NCBI GenBank assembly: GCA_014529385.2
Contig: CM043958.1
Location: 89,051,025 to 89,115,024, forward strand
DNA length: 64,000 bases
Direction of reading: 5' to 3'
Source: Adiantum capillus-veneris
Taxonomy: Eukaryota > Streptophyta > Polypodiopsida > Polypodiales > Pteridaceae
The notes below the pieces were generated by a model. The model had not been told where the DNA came from. It saw only the letters and a program-made list of their open reading frames with translations, and made no database searches. Shown in pieces: positions 35,287 to 45,890 of this stretch (within the stretch, counting starts at the first letter, position 1; every line of letters begins with the position of its first letter). The position numbers and the translations under genes were made by a program.

Positions 35287-35430
35287 CACTACAAGAGACT
35301 CTTCACATTAGCGACACTCACACAACGACGCTCAAAAAAAAAATTCCCGGCGTCGCTATGAGCGTCGCAAACTTCTTTGTAAATTTGCGACGCTCATAGC
35401 GACGCTCATAGCGACGCCAGCGATGTGAAA
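35287..35430. repeat. Outer left terminus and subterminal repeats of the CACTA element
   Basis: The terminal CACTACAAGAG is followed by repeated GCGACGCTC and its inverse GAGCGTCGC, including a pair separated by about 20 bases that can fold back (near 35351-35402). These are the expected sites for the element's DNA-binding protein. Confidence 0.85.
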
Positions 35431-35444
35431 CTGCAATGGCTTCC

Positions 35445-35881
35445 CCTTGTCACTATATGGCATGGCTCTGGTAGGGGGATCTAGGGCCCAAATTTGAGGG
35501 GGCGAGGCGGCTTTAATCTCAGCTGTCGGATCACGCAGTGAACTGGGGGTGAACTAGGGGTGAACTAAGCGCTCCGAGTTCACTCCTAGTTCACCCCTAG
35601 TTCACCCGCCTCTGGGGGTGTGGGTCGAACCCGGGACGTCTCGCTTGCCACATGAATGCCCTACCACCACGCTCGCGCGTCGCTGTCCATGTTGGCATGG
35701 CACATGATCATACCCTAGTTTAGGCGCCCCCAGTTCACCCTTAGTTCACCCCCAAATCACCCAACCCTAGTTCACCCCTAGTTCACTGCGTGATTCGACG
35801 GTTGAGATTAAAGCCGCCTCGCGTCCCCAAATTGGGCCCTACATCCCCTATGAGCCAGAGCTGTGCCATATAGTGGCGAGG
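35445..35881. mobile_element. Mutator-type MITE with 9-bp TSD
   Basis: A 437-bp unit with long inverted arms of over 110 bp. The left arm starts CCTTGTCACTATATGG and the right arm ends with the near-complement. A perfect 9-bp direct repeat ATGGCTTCC flanks it (35436-35444 and 35882-35890), the duplication length typical of Mutator-like elements. Several copies of TAGTTCACCCC and its inverse sit at about 35530-35607 and 35730-35790. No coding capacity. Confidence 0.88.
35618..35678 (-). other. tRNA-like segment with B-box match inside the MITE
   Basis: The minus strand contains GGTTCGACCC in the context of a pol III B box, and upstream GTGGTGGTAGGGC, which resembles an A box. It might be a decayed tRNA gene or SINE head captured by the MITE. 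A full cloverleaf is not evident. Confidence 0.4.
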
Positions 35882-35890
35882 ATGGCTTCC

Positions 35891-36480
35891 TATGGAAACA
35901 TTGAGGGCGGCTCGAGCACGTGATGGAGATTAGAGACCACTGTACTACTCACCAAGACACAAGAGAGCATGGAGTGGGGATTACCAAGAGTATAGGGGAA
36001 GTATATACACTACAACACATCTAGAGGATCAAGAAGGGAGACCATCCTCTACAGATTAGAGCTCTAAGGGAAGATATAGATAATGGATTCGAGACCTAGG
36101 GGTTCTCTTTATGTGGATCAACATACAACCACATGGGCGCAATTCATTTATATTGCTCTATGCTATTTCTAGTCCTCGGCGTTGGGAGTTTGTGATAGTG
36201 GGAGGAGCGGCATAGGAAAGACCTCTCAACAGCAAATGAGGAGAAGGAAGGGGGACATCCTCTCACCATGCAAATGCCTTGTAAAGGGGATCATGGAGTA
36301 CTCTAGCCTTGGGATGGTCTTCCTTATGGGAGACTTTAGCAAGCTAGGACACGTGATTGACAATGTGAGCTATTGGACATTGAGGAGCTAAAGGTACTAC
36401 ATCCACTTGACGAGACAAGAGTAGAGAGAAACGCAACAAACACAACTACACCCACTACTTACAAACAACGCCTACTTAGT
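35891..36480. other. Unassigned interior of the composite element
   Basis: No family recognised. A 69-codon frame at 36182-36391 has no known motif. Confidence 0.4.
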
Positions 36481-36489
36481 TTAGAATGA

Positions 36490-36915
36490 TATGCTTACAA
36501 TTGAGAAGAATCACCATGATGTAGATGTTTTGAAGTAAAAGTTGCATAATAACTTTGACATGAAAGATTTGGAAGAAACAAGTCATAATCTCGACATGCA
36601 TATTATGTTGGATAGAAGGAAGAGATTATTGGATCTATCTATCATAGGCTGAGTATATCAATAGAGTAAGCAAGTCTTTCAATATAGAGAGGGGAAAGGC
36701 AATAAGTACTCCCTTGCCTCCATATGTGAAAGTGGGCCAAAAGGATTGTTCCAAACATAATGAGGAAAGGGATGAGATGGTCAAGATCCCTAGTCATATG
36801 TAATAAGGAAAGGGCTAAGATGGCCAAGATTCCTACTCATATGCTATTGATTCTTACTCATATGCTATTGGTTTTATGATATACTCCCTAGATCTTGCTT
36901 TCGTAGTGGGGGCTA
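36490..36915 (+). pseudogene. copia reverse transcriptase/RNase H remnant
   Basis: With frame changes the plus strand reads NNFDMKDLEETSHNLDMHI, DRRKRLL, FNIERGKAISTPLPPYVKV and QKDCSKHNEE. This is the well-known copia segment from the reverse transcriptase end into the RNase H linker (compare MKDMGEASHTLGMRI in copia D). A short triplication of the piece containing ACTCATATG-TATT lies near 36830-36870. It is older and more decayed than the other copia copies. Confidence 0.7.
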
Positions 36916-36919
36916 TTAG

Positions 36920-38854
36920 TACTCTTATCTCTCGATTGAGATTGGACTACACTTTTTTCTCATCTCTAATTTAAGGTCAATATTAGGGTACAAGTGTCGA
37001 TGCAATATTTTCATAAAGGTGTGACTCTTGGTTGAAGAAGGCCTTGGTCTCTTCTCCATAAGTCAGACCGCCAACGTCAAGGCGAGATCACATTGGTCCA
37101 GTATTTGAGAGGATATTCCCCAAAATCTACTTCTTATTACCACTTTTACGTTGTTAGTCATTAGGGGGTTTCTCTGTGTGTGGTAAATCTTGGTTTAATC
37201 TACAAGTGGGAAACCTCAAATCGAGGAAAACCCACAATATAGAAGTAAAAAATATGGAGAATCGTGATGCTTCGATAGCTAGAGACAATCAAAGAAAATC
37301 CTATAAGCTTCTTGAGAGATGTCTCCCACATCATAAGCATAGTGTAGTGCTTGTCCAAGCGAAAAAACACCATTTTAGATAAATTGGGAAAATCCCGTTT
37401 CCCAATGCTACATTGGCGTATTAGGATCATGCTATTCTACTATTCTTAAGCTCAAATTTTTCTTAATTTAGATACGATGTCATGATTTTAGCACCCAATT
37501 TTACTTTTCTATTTTATCTTTATAAGAAGACGTTTGATATAGATTTTTGCAAAAGGATTTGTATCAAAGAAACTCTTTAAAAACAATGTAAAAGCTGATA
37601 AAGACGGATTCTACTAAGCAATCAAAAATATAATATCTAGACACAAAGAGCACCAACAAATCTTAACATAAAATTTGTCACCTTAATCACAATTACAAAA
37701 AATAGCTAGTCCCAATTTTAAAACACTATCAAGTATCAACTACACTATAGTATGTACAACACCTAAATTAACATTTGATAATTAAAAAACCTAAAAATAT
37801 TGTGGAGTATCCTATGGCCCGAAGACCCATAACTTGCCATCTATGGCACCTATAGTGTCATTTAGTGTCAAAGAATACATGTTTATGCCAAAAAAATTAT
37901 ATTAACATGCCACATTTTCATCAAACATGCTTTAACACTTCAACAAAGCTTCTAGATATGGTCTCTCAAAACTTCAATACATGCTTTAAAACTTGTAGAG
38001 GTAGTGTCTCAAAAAAGGAGGTGTTTAAAAACACCATTGATGTGACTAATAAGCGGCCTATGAATTGATCACACCAACTATGGGTTGTGCACAAAGATTT
38101 CCAGCAACTCATTTTATAAAATTTATAGTCTTTGATTTCATGTACAACAAAGTACTAAGTGCAAGAAGTATAGTATCTCCAAGATAGAGGGTGTTCAACA
38201 AACACCATTTTGGTAGCAGTATCAATTGTCAACATGATTTTGGTAGTTTTCATCACCTCAAATAAAACAAGTACTAAGAAGCTAGAAAATGATGGGAGCA
38301 TCAAACAATTATATTATGAATGTTACTTAAGTGAGAGATGTGTCCTCACATAGGATTCACTTCATCAATCCAAAATTTAACCATTTTTTGAAGCTATTTC
38401 TTAATTGAGATTTTTTCTTTTGTTTGAAAGAAGTTGGTAGCTTATCAAATCATTGTTCCACTTTGAATGAGATACTTGATGTAATATGAGAAGAAATGCT
38501 TCTAATATATGACATTATAATAGCAAAACTTTTTTCAAAACACGCCAAGGAATGACAACAAAAAATCAATAACAGAAGACTTAGTATCTTTGAGGTCATA
38601 GGATACCCTCTAGTGAGTTCTCATTAGAGCACCTTTTTGTCTTATGGCTTCAAGCTCATAGGGTTATGCTACCATATGATGTGGATATGTTGTCTTCCTA
38701 TGGACCTAGGGTCATAGGGTTCTGTGATTCCAAATGACATAAATTCTTTGTAAGATTCTCAAATATTTATGTTCCTTGAAAGGCTATGATCCTCCTTTAC
38801 CTCTATCAATAGATGGAGACTAAGTGTGCCCTAAGAGAGTCATGCCTTTCTTTC
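36920..38854. other. AT-rich interior, nothing recognised
   Basis: Dense in stops on all frames; no gene or repeat assigned. Confidence 0.45.
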
Positions 38855-38996
38855 TGTTACCATATACATATGGTAGTGATGTGTGTGAACACACTAGGAT
38901 CGCCGGGGCATTTTTTCCCTCTTTAGGATTTTTTTCCCCCGTGCATTGTATATACGCCCATCACTCTAGGGCTATCTATCTTTCCATTGCACACTA
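38855..38996 (+). repeat. Partial copia A LTR, broken by a CACTA left end
   Basis: Plus-strand sequence from TGTTACCATATAC to TTGCACACTA matches the first about 140 bases of the copia A LTR. The remaining 87 bases are missing; instead CACTACAAGAGG follows at 38997. Confidence 0.88.
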
Positions 38997-39125
38997 CACT
39001 ACAAGAGGCTATTCATATTAGCGACGCTCACACAGCGACGCTCAATTTTTTTTTTCCCGGCGTCGCTATGAGCGTCGCAAATTTACTTGTAAATTTGCGA
39101 CGCTCATAGCGACGCCGGTTAGGCT
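38997..39125. repeat. Inner CACTA left terminus
   Basis: CACTACAAGAGG is followed by the same GCGACGCTC-type subterminal repeats as at 35287, with several base differences. The CTA before it would be the target duplication, but no matching CTA follows the right end at 44801. Confidence 0.85.
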
Positions 39126-39204
39126 AAAAAAAATAACAGAGAGCGCCCAAAAACTTAGATCTCAGATCTGAGTTTTTCGGCGCCCTCAAGAAAGGAGCAG
39201 GTAA

Positions 39205-39208
39205 CGCT

Positions 39209-39249
<41 letters not shown>

Positions 39250-39251
39250 CT

Positions 39252-39295
<44 letters not shown>

Positions 39296-39357
39296 AGAGG
39301 AAGGAGAGCCAGGTATGCTCCTTCCCTCTCCTCACTCTCATGTTCCCTTCCCCTCTT

Positions 39358-39414
<57 letters not shown>

Positions 39415-39455
39415 TAGTGTTTTGAGAGAGAGAGAGAGAGAGAAAGAGTACAAAC
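39205..39455. repeat. Cluster of CT, CA and GA microsatellites
   Basis: CT runs at about 39211-39244 and 39360-39392, CA runs at about 39254-39290 and 39393-39413, and a GA run at 39425-39442. Several spurious long frames arise from these repeats. Confidence 0.95.
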
Positions 39456-39503
39456 ATAAACAAAAACGCACACACACATACATAAACAAAGAATGCACAC
39501 ACA

Positions 39504-39680
39504 CATTGAAAGAGGAAAAGAGAGAGAGAGCATGCATAAACAAAAAACGCACACATTGAGAGAGGAAAAGAGAGAGAGAACATGCATAAACAAAAAACGC
39601 ACACATTTAGGGAGGAAAAGAGAGAGAAAACATGCATAAACAAAAAAACGCACACATTGAGAGAGAAAGAGAGAGAAACT
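39504..39680. repeat. 50-bp minisatellite, three units plus a partial
   Basis: Units start at 39504, 39554, 39604 and 39655, each with CATT, a GAGAGGAAAAGAGAG segment, CATGCATAAACAAA and ACGCACA. Confidence 0.9.
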
Positions 39681-40320
39681 AATTTAACGTCGTAGGAAAC
39701 TAACTAAAATTAAAAGACCTAAAGATCTAGCCGACGAGGAGTTGAACTCAAGACCTATTATTCAAGAGGGAAATGGCATAACCAATCTATCATACTTGGC
39801 ATGGGTGATAGAAAGGTTATACCATTTATCTCTTTTTATTGGCACACACATCCACACACGCGCACACACACAAGAAGAAGAGAGTTATAACGTCGTAGGA
39901 AACTATCCTAAAAGACGTTAAAGATTAGGTTAGATGTAGACTTACGTTAAATTAGATTTAGGTTTATTTAAGTTAAATTAGATTAGATTTAGGTTTATTT
40001 TTAGTTAGATTTACGCTTATTTACGTTAGATCGAGTCCACGCAAGAATTACTTACGGTTTAGGGTTTAGAGTTAGACGAACAGTGAAGAGATCTACTGTG
40101 AAAAGATGTTAAGATGAAGTGAAGTGCTACAGCTAGAGAAGAGGCAAAGGGATTTTGTCCACTACATGCAGTATCATGTAGACGTGGGTGTCTAGATTTC
40201 TTGTACCCACAAATATAGGTATTGACCAATAAAGACGAGATTATAACCCGGTGGTTCTGATCTCCGTGCACCTCTAGACCGAGGTGTGCGGGGATTGGAC
40301 ATGACTAGAGAATGTGAGGT

Positions 40321-40381
<61 letters not shown>
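40321..40381. repeat. (AG)n microsatellite
   Basis: About 30 AG units, roughly 65 bp upstream of the first CACTA gene. Confidence 0.97.
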
Positions 40382-40384
<3 letters not shown>

Positions 40385-40446
40385 GACGAAGAATGCCAAT
40401 AGAATATTAAATTTGTTGTCTAGGTTATAAGTTTTTTATCCTCATT

Positions 40447-42579
40447 ATGAGTAGCGACGAGGATGTGGGACCGTCCAACCGAAACACCTATCTCTCAACG
40501 AGGGTCTTATGTCCTTGTAATCAATGCAAGCATGCTGTGCGACGGACAAGACGTGTTTCTTTGCAGCACGTTCGCGAATTTGGCGAGTTCGATCCATCTA
40601 TTATAGATCGAGTTGTTGCCAATTATAACTCGTCGGACTCTGACGCTGGCCAACAAGCAGCAATCTTGCAACCCAATAGACGTATTCGCAGGCGCTTTGG
40701 TCAAGCAGCATATGTGAGGCCACAAGATGTAGCCTCTGACAGCTCGGGGGATGATCATGCAGAGCACATTCCCAACGAGACAATGTTTGAGCCCGAGATT
40801 GATGAAATGATCGAGACGATCATGGATTCAGAAAGGCTTATCTATGATGATATGAAAAGTGAAGCCGATACATCATTGTATAATGGAGCACGTATGTCTA
40901 GATTGAAAGCACTCCTGGTTCTTCTCAACATGCAGGCAAAGTTTGGATGGAGTGACACTAGCGTCACAGCGCTTTTCAGGTGATCTATTACAATTAGTTT
41001 ACTTTAATAGAACTCTAAATGTATAATGATCTGATAGATTTTTACACGACTGTATCATATTTTTATGTTGTGTAGATTGCTGAAAGAGCACATTCTACCA
41101 GCTGACAATGTGATGCCAGATTCCCGAGATGAAGCAAGAAAGATTTTGCGAAACTTGGGGATGGATTACAATTCAGGTGCATCTTCTTATTCACATAGTT
41201 GATGAGGTGGAAATAGCTGCCACAGTTCATTCCAGATGGATGTTCTTCTTAGAGCGTTTCATGAAAACGCTTAAGGGATATGTGCGTCAAAAGGCACGTC
41301 CGGAGGGTAGCATGGCAGAAGGTTGGTTGGTATCAGAGTCCCTAGTGTACATTGGAGAGTGGCTAGACGGATTTGATAAATCCCGGGACACGCTATGGCG
41401 AACCATAGATGATGAGCGCATATCTGGGATTGTCATGTGCAATCTCGGTGTTGAGAAGAAGATGACGGAAGATCTAGAGGCTAAAATCAACCGATTTTGC
41501 ATGCTTCACAATCCAGTGATGCAAAAGTGGATTTCACAATATGAGGATGCAAAGCAAGAGCGACAAAGGGCACGAATCGAGTGGAGACGGGGAAGACGAC
41601 CACCGATGCACTATCCAGCGGTTCTGGAGAGCCTACCAACCTTCATGAGCTTAAGATGGTTGCACAACCAATTGAAAAGCGCACAACAATGCGGTGACGA
41701 AGTGACTGAAGAAGAGTGGGAGTACTCTCGGGGTTGCGCGACCAAGGTAAGTTTGCAATGTACGACTAGCAAGTGACTTTATTTATAAACGTTTGAACGG
41801 CCACTCATAATCTTTGTTCGTTGTAGTATAAGTCATACACAGCAGCATGGTGTAAAGGTCGACATTTTAGGGTGGAACGAATCGACAAAAAGCGTTTTAC
41901 TCAAGATTGTGGAATCATGGCAAAATTTGAACAGTCTAGTCGACGACGTTCCTCTGATGCAGATCCCGTGGTGGCGGAACTCACTTACTTCGGCACGCTG
42001 CAAGAGATTTTGAGGATCGATTACAGAGGATTTTTTGTCGACTTGTTCGACGTGCAATGGTTCAAGATAATCATGGAGGGTCGAAACGCTACTGTGCGTA
42101 GAGGAGAGTCTGGTTTTCTTGAGGTGGATTCTACTAAGAAATGGACTGACCTAAGAGACACTTTCGTACTACCCGAGCATTGTGAACAAGTAAGTATATA
42201 AATAGTTAACATCCCCCTTTTACAAGTTATGTGCTTGAAAGCTCTCATGTAAGTTATGTGGCTCTGGCAGGTAGTATTTCATCCTACAAAGTCTACATCA
42301 AACTGGTGGTACGTCATAGAGGTAGCCCCTCGTAGTGCAAGGACGTATGAAGGCTACCATGTGCCAATCACAACGACATCAATGGAGGAGATCAGAGAAG
42401 ATGCTCAATCAGAAGCCGCTGCGGTGGTGCCAGACGAGCATCAAGATGCTACTACTCTATATGGGGTGCATGCAGAGGAGCTACAAAATGAAACAGAGGA
42501 TATGTGTTTAAACGGAGAGCTCTATATAGATATAGGAAGTTATGCTGAGTTATGCGAGGATGAGAGAGAGATCTCTTAA
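40447..42579 (+). pseudogene. CACTA transposase-derived gene lacking the catalytic core (DUF4218 and DUF4216 kept)
   Basis: The start is ATG 40447. Exon 1 (40447-40979) has a cysteine cluster (LCPCNQCKH) like the transposase-associated N-terminus and ends in the conserved LLVLLNMQAKFGWSD helix. The intron 40980-41075 is GT-AG. Exon 2 continues LLKEHILPADNVMPD to NLGMDY near 41169. It then jumps directly to DUF4218: VHLLIHIVDEVEIA, HSRWMFFLERFMKTLKGYV, ARPEGSMAEG. The tnp2 catalytic domain between these points, usually several hundred residues, is absent. Exons 41827-42189 and 42271-42579, joined in phase by introns 41747-41826 and 42190-42270, encode a DUF4216-like domain (TYFGTLQEILRIDYRG). 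At 41177 the frame before the junction does not match the frame after it unless splicing intervenes. Otherwise all exons are open. Confidence 0.8.
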
Positions 42580-42851
42580 AGCCACAAATATTGTATTTGA
42601 ACAATTTTGCTCCGTGCTGTAAAAGCTCTAGCTCTCTAAGTAGCTTCCATGGTGTGTAACGCTCTTTTCTACTCGCGCTCACATCCTTTGATTGAAAATT
42701 CTGAGTTTTCGACTTGCCTCTTCTACCACTCGATTCATTGCGTCATTGTATTTATATGCGTCATTACGTCATTGTATTTAATGGTCTTTGCGTCATTGTC
42801 TACTCTATTCATTCAATATTAAGTTTAAATATTCGTGTGTTTAATGCAGGT

Positions 42852-44165
42852 ATGGATGATGAGGAGTTTCTTTCTTCTTTGTCACCGCAGCAGAGACAGT
42901 GGTACGTGGAGCGTCATCGCTCTGGCGCATCATCGCGCGTTCCTACACCATCCGCATCTCCCTCTCTTTCGGAGCATTCGGCGCGCTCCGAAGCTTCGGC
43001 GTCGACGAGACGAGCGTCACACTCGTCTAGACACCGGCGCTCTAGTGGTGGCGGTGGCGGTTGTTGTGGGGATTCCGCCACCGATGCCTCCACACCGCCT
43101 CGTGTTCGACGAGGCTCTTTACCCTCCCCTTCTTTGCCCGCCCCCACACCAGCCACAGCATCGCCATCTACGCCAGGTTTTGCACGGCTGACTGTTCCTA
43201 GAAGCTACACACCTCTACCTACTCCGCCAGGAGCCACCCCACTCGACACTCCTCGCTTCGGGGCCCAGACGCCGGTGGAGACACCTGACGTCCGTACCCC
43301 CATTGACACGCCGCTAGAGACCCCTGCCGGGACACCCAGGTTCACGCGTCACCGGCCAGAGGGCTTGCCTTACTCCGTCGACATCAGCGGCGGCATCATC
43401 ATGGATGATGACGGCAAGAAGGTGATCTCGCGCATGCGTGGTCTTTGCTCTCAGCTGTTTAGACACTATATACTAAACAAATGGAGTGAAGTACCAAGTG
43501 ATTTAAAAAACAGAGTCATCAGCATACTTCATGATGAGTTTCCCGTTCCAACACGGGATCAGCGCTTCAATGAAGACCTGATGAAGATTCGAATGCGCGA
43601 ATACTGCAAACACAAGCGTTCCGAAGTGCAAAAAGCAATCAAGAATGGGTGGAATAGGCCAGATTGGCTGGCCAAAGAAGATTGGAAGAATGCGAAGAAA
43701 GCAGCGCGCGAGAATCCCGACAAGTGGAAGCAACAAAAGGATGCAGCCAGAGCGCGAGTAGAGGCAGGGAGCTCGCACCACTTGGGGAGCGGTGGATGGG
43801 CATCATTTGAGGCCGATTTTGTAAGTCTTTTCACATTGCTCTTTATGCATGTTCGATAGTTTAGGGTTTATGAGTTTTTTAGTTCTAACATAATGAAATC
43901 TTTGTATGTTTTGACAGTGGTCGATGACAGGACGTGATCCCACACCGTACGAGCGCGAGTACGCAAGCAGGAAGGGCTTAAACGCCCTGATGGACATTCT
44001 CAGTTCTCGCGGTGGCATGGTTAGTATTAGGGTTTACTCTTTTTTATTTTTTGTATTGTTTTATAAATGTCGTTATATGTTTATACTTACTGAAAGCTGT
44101 CTTATTGTCTTCTTTTGCAGAATCCGACAGATACGCCGCTTGGACGCGATGAGACGTCTGATTAG
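42852..44165 (+). CDS. CACTA second gene, Ptta/En/Spm (TNPA-like) protein
   Basis: Three exons, 42852-43820, 43918-44019 and 44121-44165, join in phase with GT-AG introns to give 371 residues ending at TAG. The start at ATG 42852 (MDDEEFLSSLSPQQRQW) follows an AG acceptor-like site, so a leader intron is possible. Residues of about 30-85 are Ser/Arg-rich, and 120-170 form a Thr-Pro-rich repeat (TPLDTPRFGAQTPVETP). From about 200 the sequence matches the plant En/Spm-type transposase C-terminal domain: WSEVPSDLKNRVISILHDEF, then R-M-R-E-Y, W-x-x-P and a GSGG motif. Such proteins bind subterminal repeats. No stop or frameshift is seen, so the gene could still be expressed. Confidence 0.78.
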
Positions 44166-44529
44166 ACGTCGTCAGTTTAGCCGTAGCTAGATAGCATTAG
44201 TTTAGGGTTTCTCATAGCTTATGTATCATGAGACGGATTTTATACGTCTTTTTGAACCATGTATATTATTACATTTGTCACCGCAATTCCTTTTGCCAAT
44301 CAATTCTTTATGCCTATGATGTTGTACAATTGTCATTATTACATTTGCCAATCAATTCAGTTTGTCTATGATGTGTACAATTGTCAATTTTGCAAACAAT
44401 GCGTCTTGTCGGTGACTATTTTGGGTCTATTATTTACCTTTGCACTTTTTAAAAAAAGTGAATCAAGTACAATATGGTTGATGGGTGGCAGGGCATTCAA
44501 TGCCCTGCCACCAAAAAAATATTCTCTCA

Positions 44530-44785
44530 GGCGTCGCTATAAGCGTCACTATTTATGGCTCTGTAGCGTCGCTATATGCGTCGCTATACTCTTCTGTGAG
44601 AGAGTCGCTATCTGCGTCGCTATAGGCGTCGCTATGAGCGTCGCTATATAGCGACGCCTATAGCGACGCAGATAGTGACGCAGATAGCGACGCTCTCGTA
44701 GCGACGCTGTTAGCGACGGTTTTAGCGACGCCGGGGGTTATAAAAACCCAATGTATTTCCGTCGCTAAGAGCGTCACAAGAGCAC
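44530..44785. repeat. Right subterminal repeat array of the CACTA element
   Basis: More than ten copies of GCGTCGCTAT or its complement ATAGCGACGC are packed here. A perfect 24-bp inverted pair (44611-44634 with 44649-44672) forms a hairpin with a 14-base loop. Position and density fit binding sites for the element's accessory protein. Confidence 0.88.
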
Positions 44786-44804
44786 ACAACCTCTTGTAGT
44801 GGGT

Positions 44805-44939
44805 GTGCACCATATCCCACATAGTGGGCTCAACAAAACCGATAATAGATCTTAGTCCCACTTACCCTAATATAATTAACAAAATCAACCATTAATAGGC
44901 TACTTAAGGACCTCTCTTCTTAAGCAAGAAAAGAGAAAT
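44805..44939 (-). other. gypsy element: 5' leader, part 2
   Basis: Short untranslated segment between the primer binding site and the CACTA insertion. Confidence 0.65.
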
Positions 44940-44951
44940 GCTATGATACCA
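44940..44951 (-). other. Primer binding site of the large gypsy element
   Basis: Minus strand TGGTATCATAGC, one base different from the standard initiator tRNA-Met site, and one base from the LTR. Confidence 0.85.
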
Positions 44952-45106
44952 ATGTAATGGAAATGGCCTATGAACTTTTAGAGTAGCGGAATTAGGAATT
45001 AGGTGAAGCACTTTTGTGAGATTACTTTGTGAGCATACTGGGTGAACTTAATTGATGGTAGCCACATAAACATGGTACTTAGTTAACTTGGCATGAACAA
45101 TACTTT

Positions 45107-45108
<2 letters not shown>

Positions 45109-45156
<48 letters not shown>
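45109..45156. repeat. (GA)n microsatellite in the LTR
   Basis: About 23 GA units. The matching place in the other LTR (near 24254) has only AAAAGAGAGA. Confidence 0.96.
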
Positions 45157-45159
<3 letters not shown>

Positions 45160-45609
45160 AGAGAACATGACAATAGTTGAGGACCAAATTCATACTGAGC
45201 AGGTCATACGGAGCCGGTCCCCCCTCCAATAGGCATTTGTATTATAGTTTCTCCCATCAACAGAGACTTTGTACAATACAATCTTTGTGTTCTTTGTGAC
45301 CTAGGTGATGCAATGAAGATGGAAAGCTTCATGCAATAAATTTTGTAGAAAGCATTAACTATCCCAAGCCTCAGTCCCAAGGCCTCAAACACCTTCAAAG
45401 GTGGAGAGAGCTAGCGGGGAATGAGGATTGGGAATAGGAAGAAGAAACATTCCATAGGAGAAAGAAATAGTTCCTCACTTATTATCACTCTTCTTGCTAG
45501 CATACATAATAGCATAGTAATGAAGATGGAGAAGATGGCAAGCTTAAGCATTGAAGCATGGCTCTTGGTTGGATTTGCATTCCATAGCCAAGAGTGTTAG
45601 TGTAGGCTC

Positions 45610-45801
45610 TGAAGGAGTACGAGCGGAAGTGCGACGCGAGAGAGAGTGCGAGAAGAAGAGCACGACGATATGGTGAACTCGCTCTACTATAATGTGTAGA
45701 GCATAGTGAGTTCTTATTAGGTTTTTACAAATGAATATGTGTACATACCTGGCGGTCCGCCCACTTACCTGGGCGACCACATTGGGCTTTATACCCCAAC
45801 A
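45610..45801 (-). repeat. 3' LTR of copia D copy 1
   Basis: 192 bp; the minus strand starts TGTTGGGGTATAAAG and ends ACTCCTTCA. Confidence 0.96.
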
Positions 45802-45812
45802 ACCTCCCACTT
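45802..45812 (-). other. Polypurine tract of copia D copy 1
   Basis: Minus strand AAGTGGGAGGT directly before the 3' LTR. Confidence 0.88.
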
Positions 45813-45890
45813 AAAGTCCAATGTGGTACTTTAAGTGTGAGAGAAGCTACTATACAAGCTAATATACAAGAGATGTAGAGAAGTGATGTA

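Larger units (their letters stand above)
35287..44801. mobile_element. Composite CACTA (En/Spm) DNA transposon, 3-bp TSD
   Basis: The left end is CACTACAAGAG and the right end CTCTTGTAGTG, a perfect 11-bp terminal inverted repeat starting with CACTA. GGT flanks both sides (35284-35286 and 44802-44804), the 3-bp duplication typical of the superfamily. Both ends carry many copies of GCGACGC/GCGTCGC motifs. A second left end with the same subterminal sequence lies inside at 38997, so the element is composite. It carries two genes at 40.4-44.2 kb. It interrupts the leader of the gypsy element. Confidence 0.9.

Noticed and set aside
39124-39655. Long minus-strand frames of 87-160 codons
   Set aside because: They are translations of CT, CA and GA microsatellites and the 50-bp minisatellite; the peptides are simple repeats.
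39720-39830. tRNA-like segment with GAGTTCAACTC
   Set aside because: There is a weak B-box resemblance on the minus strand, but no acceptor stem or anticodon arm could be drawn; too weak to call a tRNA or SINE.
42714-42851. Upstream extension of the CACTA second gene (46 more codons from ATG 42714)
   Set aside because: The stretch is AT-rich, looks like leader or intron, and is followed by an acceptor-like AG. The start at 42852 gives a typical acidic N-terminus.
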